A program made the translations under genes and the position numbers. From Aspidiotus rigidus (lineage: Eukaryota; Arthropoda; Insecta; Hemiptera; Diaspididae), in the NCBI GenBank assembly GCA_035079385.1, contig JAVHKY010000061.1:124001-188000 (forward strand): a DNA stretch of 64,000 bases, read 5' to 3'. Shown piece after piece: positions 57,457 to 64,000 of this stretch. The number at the start of each line of letters is the position of its first letter. Position 1 is the stretch's first letter. The notes under the pieces are model-generated. The model made no database searches, was not told the origin of the DNA, and saw only the letters and a list, made by a program, of their open reading frames with translations.

Positions 57457-57593
57457 CTCTCGAGCGCGCACATCATTTCGTCTTGATGACGATGTTCCGG
57501 AAACGAAAATTATTCTTCCTTTTCTTTGACGAATCATTTGTCGCAGAAATTCATCTAATCTAAGATCCTTCTTCGTTGGTAGACTTATCTCTT
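57457..57593 (-). CDS. Gelsolin-like exon e: linker to repeat 2
   Basis: Starts with two bases completing the split codon and ends phase 0 at CGAGAG|GTTTGT. It reads EISLPTKKDLRLDEFLRQMI, then KGRIIFVSGTSSSRRNDVRA. The second half fits the start of repeat 2 (L-F-x-V-x-G-x-x-x-x-R-x-x-E). It is rich in basic residues. Confidence 0.72.
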
Positions 57594-57822
57594 CTATTAT
57601 GGAAATAGAAATGAGTAAAAATTAAGATTAGGTACCTACCTACTCATAAGTATGATGCAGCCTATACTTATTCATAAGTATGTCGATACGTAGCTAATGT
57701 ATACTTGTATAGGTAGGTATTCGTGCATTGATAAAATTATCTGCTCTACGGTAGGTAGTCTATAAGCCGGCCGCGGCACACGTTTAAGTAGGTGCAAAAT
57801 ATGTACAGTGTAGACTACTGAC

Positions 57823-57985
57823 TTTTAAACTTATCTTTGTCGTCGCGGTTTCGTGTATCTTCTCGATGGAATATTCTGACAAAAGCGGGTGATTCAAATC
57901 CTTCAATTTCTCGGTGAACACACGTTAAAGAGAGAACCGCTGAATTTATCAACGCTGCTGTGGCAGCCGCTTCCCCAGCGTCTAC
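57823..57985 (-). CDS. Gelsolin-like exon d: end of repeat 1
   Basis: It begins phase 0 after TTATCGTAG and ends with one spare base before GTCAGT. It reads VDAGEAAATAALINSAVLSL and then THREIEGFESPAFVRIF-like sequence (CVHREIEGFESPAFVRIF). This is the gelsolin signature D-E-x-G-x-A-A ... H-R-E-(V/I)-x-G-(F/Y)-E-S-x-x-F-x-x-(Y/I)-F, the most diagnostic block of the gene. The charged tail (HREDTRNRDDKDKFKK) links to repeat 2. Confidence 0.85.
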
Positions 57986-58076
57986 CTACGATAAGGGTTG
58001 ATGAAGAAGTACCGTATTCAATATTTTTTTTATGAGAATTTGCGCTACGTTAAAATTATTCTAAAATTATTCATAC

Positions 58077-58130
58077 GTCGTTACAACTTTTTCCAACCCA
58101 ATAAAAAACGTCACAAAAAATTGATTTCAC
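58077..58130 (-). CDS. Gelsolin-like exon c: 54-bp microexon with WVG motif
   Basis: An 18-codon exon after CATTCGCGCAG, ending before GTATGA, phase 0 on both sides. It encodes VKSIFCDVFYWVGKSCND, which fits the gelsolin repeat core D-(I/L)-H-(F/Y)-W-(L/I/V)-G-x-x-(C/T/S)-S-x-D. Without it, the flanking exons would lack this obligatory segment. The downstream acceptor restores D-x-D-A-G-E-A-A-A immediately after. Confidence 0.78.
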
Positions 58131-58261
58131 CTGCGCGAATGAAAATACAAGAAAATAGTTTTTAATTAAAAATTATGCGTAGAAACGGTCAGATGGGATG
58201 AGAAAGAATAAAAGAAGGAAGTAAAGAAAAGAAAAAAAAAACACATCATAGGTAAACTCAC

Positions 58262-58357
58262 TGTCCCAAAATATTTTTGAACTTCCAAAACTACGTAAGT
58301 CTTGTCGGACTCGAAGTCTTGAAAATGAATGTCCTCCACCATAACGGGTTGGCCTCT
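58262..58357 (-). CDS. Gelsolin-like exon b: repeat 1
   Basis: 32 codons, phase 0 at both ends, bordered by TATAG and GTGAGT. It reads RGQPVMVEDIHFQDFESDKT and then YVVLEVQKYF, matching the repeat-1 pattern (x-P-V-x-V, Y/F-x-x-F-x-x-G-D-(S/A)-Y-(V/I)-(V/I)-L). The usual G-D before the beta-strand is replaced by S-D-K. It is separated from the previous exon by an intron of about 110 bp. Confidence 0.8.
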
Positions 58358-58467
58358 CTATACAAGCCCAAATGATGAATCATCATTTGATTCGTCCATT
58401 GACGCGTATAGGTTTATAGGTAAGTGAACATTTTATTGATCTACATACGTATACGGTACTTTCTTAC

Positions 58468-58754
58468 CTCGATAACCCAAATAATTTTCCCGTTCTCATC
58501 GCTATCTTTCAACTTGTGCAATATTTCAATTTCTTCATCCAACTCAAAGCTGATATTGAATTTGTCCACATCTTTACTGACATCGTTTGACAAGACCCTT
58601 CCGGCAACATCAACCAAAGAGACAGTAGCAGTACTATCGACCGCCGCTGCCCGCAGACCTACACCTAGCAGCAAATATACTCGTCCTATAACGTTCATGA
58701 TACTTTCCGCCGATTTCAAGAGTATACCTAGATCATCATCAGCCAGAGAAGACG
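58468..58754 (-). CDS. Gelsolin-like exon a: N-terminal extension and start of repeat 1
   Basis: 95 codons after a TTTTCTGTCAG acceptor, ending at GAG|GTAAGA. The last third (KDSDENGKIIWVIE) fits the start of gelsolin repeat 1, where the family has G-L-x-(I/V)-W-R-(V/I)-E. The preceding 70 residues (containing NVIGRVYLLLGVGLRAAAVD) do not resemble a usual gelsolin N-terminus and I cannot assign them. The exon begins with two nucleotides of a split codon. The frame also continues upstream to an ATG at 58825-58827, so this could be the first coding exon if the acceptor is not used. Confidence 0.65.
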
Positions 58755-59225
58755 CTGACAGAAAACAATATGTACCTATAGTAAATTTATAATAATGAAT
58801 ATCCTTTTGAACAATTTTTCTGTACACGTACTTATTTGAAGCTAAATCTATTTGAAGTATGCGATAAAGAAAAATATTTTCTTGTAACGATCGATGAAGC
58901 TTTGTTTTCTTCTTCGTTGGCAGCTGATCGAAAAAAAAAAAAAAAAAAACTTTTGCACTTAAATAAATATTTGTACAGCTATTGTTCAGTAAGTAAGTAC
59001 GCGTACTTCACACGTGTCAATGAAGGGTTTGTTAGCTGGCTGCGCAAGTAAGTAGATATAGGTAAATCACCTAGTGGGTAATAGCTAGGCCTGTACAAAT
59101 TTTACCGACTCTCCTAACTAGAAAAGTGAGGTATGTAAGGTCAATAGGGGGGAGGGGGCAATGAACTTTCTCGACGTTTTAGAGGTCCCAGATCACAACT
59201 AGCATAGAAAAATTTCCGGGTCCTT
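58755..59225. other. Region upstream of gelsolin-like exon a
   Basis: The 5' part of the gene should lie here or further up, but no convincing first exon or promoter could be fixed. A frame after CGATCAG at about 58925 (ANEEENKASSIV) has the wrong phase to join exon a. Confidence 0.35.
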
Positions 59226-59470
59226 ATACCGTATTTACCGATTATAATGCGCACCCGAATATAACGCGCATTGAAATTATTGCTTGAAATACATCAAATT
59301 CAAAAATATTGCTTGTAATTTATGAAATTTTACATACCAGATAGATTAATAATTCTTAATAGGTGTACAAATAGGTAGGAATTTACTCTTTGTTGCTGCT
59401 GCTCGCGTCTTCCTCTGAAGAAAAATCACTTTCATCTGATTCACTTTCGGAAAATTAGGTAATGCCCAAT
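59226..59470 (-). mobile_element. Pogo-like terminal sequence with acidic tail frame
   Basis: TACCGTATTTACCGATTATA, then ATGCGCACCCGAATATAACG, resembles pogo/Tigger-type ends. On the minus strand at 59385-59455 a frame ends SESDESDFSSEEDASSSNKE and stop, which resembles an acidic transposase C-terminus. Only a fragment remains. Confidence 0.4.
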
Positions 59471-59697
59471 TTTTGACGAAAAGCCCCGAATAGGTATACT
59501 TTCCTATTGCTAAGGCACCTTTTTGGGTTCTTGAACAACGTTACGGCACCAAAAAAAAACGACAAGGCACCAAAAAATAGTGCCCTAACGTTTTCGCCTA
59601 AAAATCATTGCAAAATACTCCTGGTGCTCTGGAACGTGTAAAAACGCAAAGTTGCTCTGGTGCCCTAACGACTATATATACTGACCCTATATATAAT

Positions 59698-59832
59698 TGT
59701 AACCCCGTCTACAGAAACCCGGCTTAGTGTTCAATTACAATCAGGAGAAAAGGAATCATCCTTCCTCGGTGAAAGATCCTTTCCTCCTGATCGATATTCA
59801 ACGCTAAGCCGGGTTTCTGTAGACGGGTTCAC
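59698..59832. mobile_element. Palindromic MITE M2 copy 2
   Basis: The complement of 51865-51997 with point changes. Here the inverted match extends outward through TATATATAATTG on both sides, so the flanks themselves are symmetric. Confidence 0.9.
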
Positions 59833-60850
59833 AATTATATATAGTTTAGTTCCGCCTGTTTACCACTCAGAGTACGCTCGTGCATATACAAATTGATGTT
59901 AGACAACGTGAAGGCATCTTGGAAATTATAGTATTGACTATCTGTTCGGCACCAAGTAAGCGCTTCGTCTGCCAGAATTCCGGCAACAGCGCAATTACGT
60001 TCGGTTCTGTTTTTTTCTCTCTTCTTTCCATTGCTCGGATTTTTTTTTCTCTCTCCTTTCGTGTTTTCTTATGAAAAATGTGCTCGACCACTCTACTAAC
60101 GCGAGTGATGCGAGATTTTGTATATGTAAGTTGAAAATGCCAGATGGGATTTTTGAAAATCCGTTTTTTTTACAGTGCGTACATATTTGTACGGATTTTT
60201 CCCCTGCATAAAATTTTTTTGTGTTCAGGGTTTTAGTTCACTTATGTGATATCGTTCACTCATCTGTAATCTTCAAAATTTTTCTTGATACCAAAGTGAA
60301 ATTTAGCGCCAAAGTCTGAAAACAGTACCAAAGACCCTATGAAGCTTCAAAACAGCAGGGCGGGCTCAAAGAGGGTCAAAATTCGCCAAAATAAAAAATC
60401 CTGTAATCGTCAAAATTTTTCTTGATTCCAAATCAAATGAAATTTTGAACCTAGTTCAAAAAAAATATCAAAATGACACTTAGAGGATTCGAAGTAAAAG
60501 TACAAGCCAGAACAGAGTAGATATGTTTCGAAAATGAAGAGTCAACGCCAAAATAAGCTAAAGAACCACAACCTTCCAAATTATTATCCCAATTGAAATT
60601 AATAGAGGAGCTTGTGCTGTCCTGAACTCATGGTCAAAAATTTTGAAACAGCCCCTGTTCTGAGCACAGCAGATACCAACATAATTTGTTGCACTAGTAA
60701 AGAAAGAATGAATTTTCTTAGGAAGCTCGCCCTGTGCTGTAAACACACAAAGAGAAATAGACTACATCCCTGCACATATTTAAAGCTGGTGAATAAGAGA
60801 AAACTATCGTGAGGAGACAAAAAAGAGAGTAGTCTCATGTAGCTCGATTA
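59833..60850. other. No recognised gene
   Basis: AT-rich. Frames of 62-79 codons on both strands at 59867-60091 and 60558-60838 overlap each other and show no motifs. Confidence 0.45.
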
Positions 60851-61992
60851 TCGTCATGACCTCGTGGTAAGAGACCCGTCATACCCCGTCTTGAATACTG
60901 GCGGGTGAATTGACAAAAATTGCCCCGGTTTCACGCGAAGGAGGGAATGATACCTTGGAGCTCATCTTTTGTCATGAGCTCGCGGTGAGAGAACCATCAT
61001 ACTCCCGTGTTTGATACAGACAGGAGAATTCGCAAAAATCCTCACGGTTTCACGCAAAGGAGTGGATGATACCTTGGAGCTCATTATTCGTCATGAGCTC
61101 GCGGTGAGAGACCCGTTATACTTCCGTGTTTGATACAGACAGGGAGATTTGGAAAAACCCTCCCGGTTTCACGAGCGAAGAAGGGAACGATACCTCGAAA
61201 CTCATCTTTCGTCATGAGCTCGCGGTAAGAGATCGACTGAGGCCCCGTGTATGACCAAGGCGGGTGCTTCCGCGAAAACGCCCGTTGTTTCTTCACGAGG
61301 AGAGAATGATACCGGCGACTTCGTTTTCCATTACATGCTCGTGGTAAAAGATCGACTGAGGCCCCGTGTATGACCAAGGCGGGTGCATCCGCAAAAACTC
61401 TCGTTGTTTCCCGCCAAGGAGAGAATGATACGGGCGACTTTGTTTTCCATTACATGCTCGCGGTAAAATATCGACTGAGGCCCCGTGTATGATCGAGGCG
61501 AGTGTTTCCACGAAAACGCCCGTTGTTTCTTTCCGAGGAGAGAATGATACAGACGACTTTGTTTTCCATTACATGCTCGGGGTAAGAGAACGAGCAAAGA
61601 CCCGTCTTCGATAGAGGTAGGCGGATGCCAGAAAATTCTCGTACGTCCACGCGAGGGAGGGAGTGATACCGTGAAGCTCGTGTTTCGTTACGAGCTCGCG
61701 GTGAGAGAACGACCGAAGCCCCGTGTTCGACAGAGGTAGGCGGATGCGAGAAAATTCTCATACGTTCACGCGAGGGAGGGAATGATACTGTGAAGCTCGT
61801 CTTTTGTTATGAGCTTGCGGTGTGAAATTGAATAGGGCTCGTATAGGACGGGCAAAGTCACAGAAAATCTCGTTGTTTCACGCAAAGGTGGCAAGGTTAC
61901 TCTAAAGTCTGTCTTTGGTCATGAGCTTGCAGTGGGAGATCGGGAAGGGCCCCCTGTCCAATAGAGGCGGGTGAATCTGTAAAATTTTGCGT
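60850..61992 (+). repeat. Tandem array, about 10 units of about 120 bp, forward
   Basis: Each unit has TCATGAGCTCGCGGTGAGAG or TTACATGCTCGCGGTAAAAG, a GGCCCCGTGT phrase, GGCGGGTG and AGAGAATGATAC. The period is 115-121 bp. Units at 61200-61600 form one subfamily and 61640-61800 another. Confidence 0.93.
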
Positions 61993-62610
61993 GAAGACAC
62001 TTGAAGGATTGAACGCAGGACCTTGATCGTTCTTTAACGGAGAGCTTAACGAACGACAGTCTCGGGATATCCTCCTCTGCACTGGCTGACAAAACAGGAA
62101 TTTTCTTGATTTCACCTGCTTAGATAAAACGGGGCTGTTACAGTTCTCTCCTTGCGAGGTCACACTGGGACGCGATCTTCGCGGTATTCTCCATTGCCTG
62201 AAACAACAAGAATTTGCACGTACTTAACCAATTAGATCGAACACAGGGCTCCAACTGATCTCTCACCGCGAGCTCATGGCAGACAACAATCTTCCTGATA
62301 CCCTTCCCTCCCTCGCGTGGACGTACGAGAATTTTCTGGCATCCGCCTGCCTCTATCGGAGACGGGGCCTCAGTCGATCTTTTACCGCGAGCATGTAATG
62401 GAAAACGAAGTCGCCGCCATCACTCTCTCCTTGGCGGGAAACAAAGAGAGTTTTCGCGGAAGTACGCGCCTCAATCATACACGGGGCCTCAGTCGGTCTA
62501 TGTTGAACCCAGGGATCATTCGCCTGACTCTGTCAAACACGGGGTCTTGATCGTTCCCTTACCACAAGCTCATGACGAAAATCGAGCTTGACGGTATCAA
62601 TCCCTCCTCC
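61993..62610 (-). repeat. The same 120-bp family in reverse orientation
   Basis: CTCACCGCGAGCTCATGGC, ACGGGGCCTCAGTCGATCTT and CCTCCCTCGCGTGGACGTAC are complements of the forward units. The first one or two units (to about 62170) are strongly diverged. About five units. Confidence 0.88.
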
Positions 62611-63705
62611 GGATGAAAACCCGAGAACTACGGTCAAGGGGGGTTGGCATATCTCCCACCCTAAATTTCTTGTTCACTTTCGCAAAGTTCCCTTTACCTT
62701 ATTAGGTTAGATCAGTTTCCACCAGATTGAAAGTCAATATTTCTCCAAGTTCTTCACATACTATCAAAAATATTCCAAGTCCCACAGAACAAACAGGTTC
62801 CCAGTTAAAATTTGGAAAAGTGAGGGGTGGGTAGTGTTTTCGCAGTAGCCCTACCGAAGATTGTGAGTATTTAAAGAAACAGGAAACCACAAAATATAAA
62901 AATTGCGCATTTCAACACTAATTCAGCACATTTCATCCAGCGAGACAAGAATACAAAATTTGTTTGACAAACTTACGTCCTTTCCAGAGGAGGGGAGGAA
63001 GCCCAAAACATAAAATTTGCGGCACATTTCAGCACAAATCGAGCACAATTCATTTTACCAAAGAAAATTAAAAATTTCAAAAAGGGGGCTATCCTTCCAC
63101 CAGCCCCCCTCGAGACTTTTTTGTATATCTTCGCAAGGGGGCAAGCACAAAACATAATTCTTGCAGCACGATTCAGCACAAATCGAGCACAATTCATTTT
63201 ACCAAAATGAAATTTGATAATTTCAAAAAGGGGGGCCGGTTAAATGGACCTCTTTATTCCTATCAATACTGTACCTAATTTAACCTACTAAAATTCAAGT
63301 TCTAATAATAAGATTGTAAAGCCGAGCAAATAACCCTTGTGCAGTTTATAATGTTTGTAAAATGAAAAAATAAAAAAATAAAAAAATGAAAAAGCAGAAG
63401 GAAAACAAACGCGGTATCCCAGCTTCAATCATGAATTCTGAAATTTCTTTCGAGCGCATTGTATAGTCGCGTGTGGATTAATATTCCCAGCACGATTGAA
63501 AACAAACGACAGAATACCCGAAATACCTGTGATACAATGTACTTCAATTTGACAACAGTGTATGGTGCCGTAATCCATGTATTTTGTAATAATTATATTT
63601 CCAACCTTACTGGTGTCTTAACACAGTCCAGTTATCATGGTGCCCTAACGTGCCGCGCTTACACCTGGTGCCGTAGGGTGTATATGTTACGCCGAATCCT
63701 TGAAA
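62611..63705. other. Unassigned DNA with a 137-bp direct repeat
   Basis: GCACAAATCGAGCACAATTC with TTTCAAAAAGGGGG occurs at 63028 and 63177 (units about 140 bp apart), with a weaker copy near 62890. An (AAAAAT)n tract is near 63363. GGTGCCCTAACG occurs here (63641) and at 59579 and 59660. Confidence 0.5.
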
Positions 63706-63854
63706 TTGCCGAGTTTACAAAATCGGCAGAAATTTTGCCGAATATATAAAATCGGCAATGTAAACGCTAATTTTGCTGATTTTATAAAATCGGCAAAAAA
63801 TTCTGCTGGTTTTATAAAATTGGCAGACAGTTGCCGATTTTATAAAATCAGCAA
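63706..63854. repeat. Five tandem short palindromes
   Basis: Starting at about 63706, 63735, 63773, 63801 and 63831, each unit is a variant of TTGCCGATTTTATAAAATCG followed by GCAA, itself a near-perfect inverted repeat of about 24 bp. Confidence 0.92.
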
Positions 63855-64000
63855 CTGAAATATTGTAATTGAATGTAAGTCTACGTATAATATTCCTTTC
63901 TCTTCAAACTTTTTTTTTCTTACCGGTACGAAACTGAATCATCGCAATTATGAGGGAAGAATTAAACAAGTTCATGCGGGTAAAATGAAATCATGAAAGT

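Noticed and set aside
60558..60838. Overlapping frames on both strands (62-79 codons)
   Set aside because: No motifs, no splice context, mutually overlapping.
61084..61761. Several minus-strand frames of 72-103 codons with similar peptides
   Set aside because: They come from the 120-bp tandem array; unit lengths are not multiples of three, so frames change from unit to unit, as expected for non-coding repeats.
63706..63854. CRISPR-like palindromic repeats
   Set aside because: Repeats are imperfect, spacers are short and AT-rich, and no cas genes exist; the genome is eukaryotic.

Overview
The window looks like a TE-rich stretch of an arthropod nuclear genome, most likely a hemipteran such as an aphid or scale insect. 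This is inferred from the AT-rich composition, spliced genes with short GT-AG introns, the mix of transposon families, and the frequent TAGGTA/TACCTA words I associate with those genomes. Nothing bacterial is visible: no operons, rRNA, CRISPR or intact tRNA.

The main result is a split host gene on the minus strand. Eleven exons between 58754 and 15098 have GT-AG borders, compatible phases and an open frame, and they read as a divergent gelsolin/villin-family actin regulator. Seven exons at 58754-55492 give an N-terminal extension plus gelsolin repeats 1 and 2. Four exons at 34436-34306, 30832-30743, 30591-30451 and 15226-15098 give the end of the next-to-last repeat, the complete last repeat and the stop codon, with an AATAAA signal at 14879. 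The middle repeats were not securely found; one weak exon candidate lies at 40592-40675. If the model holds, about 40 kb of the window is intron filled with transposons.

Layout. 1-3375: decayed Gypsy-type LTR retrotransposon ending in six hairpin-forming repeats. 3371-11275: two satellite families (A about 105 bp, B about 165 bp) in alternating blocks, split by a 2.39 kb P-superfamily element with an 8-bp target duplication and by a Helitron-like insertion. 11276-15097: unassigned DNA and a foldback element. 15227-30450 (large intron): a hAT transposase fragment, MITE M1, a (CT)n tract with a tRNA-like sequence, a minisatellite, MULE-1 and a Tc1/mariner derivative. 30833-34305: a long-TIR element with internal tandem repeats, a TA-flanked MITE and a Penelope-like fragment. 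34437-55491: foldback elements, copies in both orientations of a dispersed repeat with GC-rich heads carrying TGACGTCA, MITE M1 copy 2 with a nested MITE, MULE-2 (FLYWCH and SWIM remnants), hAT elements with 8-bp duplications, and MULE-3 inside a pogo-like element. 58755-64000: a pogo-like remnant, a palindromic MITE, a 120-bp tandem array in opposed orientations, and a cluster of perfect to near-perfect short palindromes.

No transposon here seems able to move itself: every transposase remnant is truncated, frameshifted or interrupted by stops. Several insertions are clean because the flanking repeat supplies an empty-site sequence.
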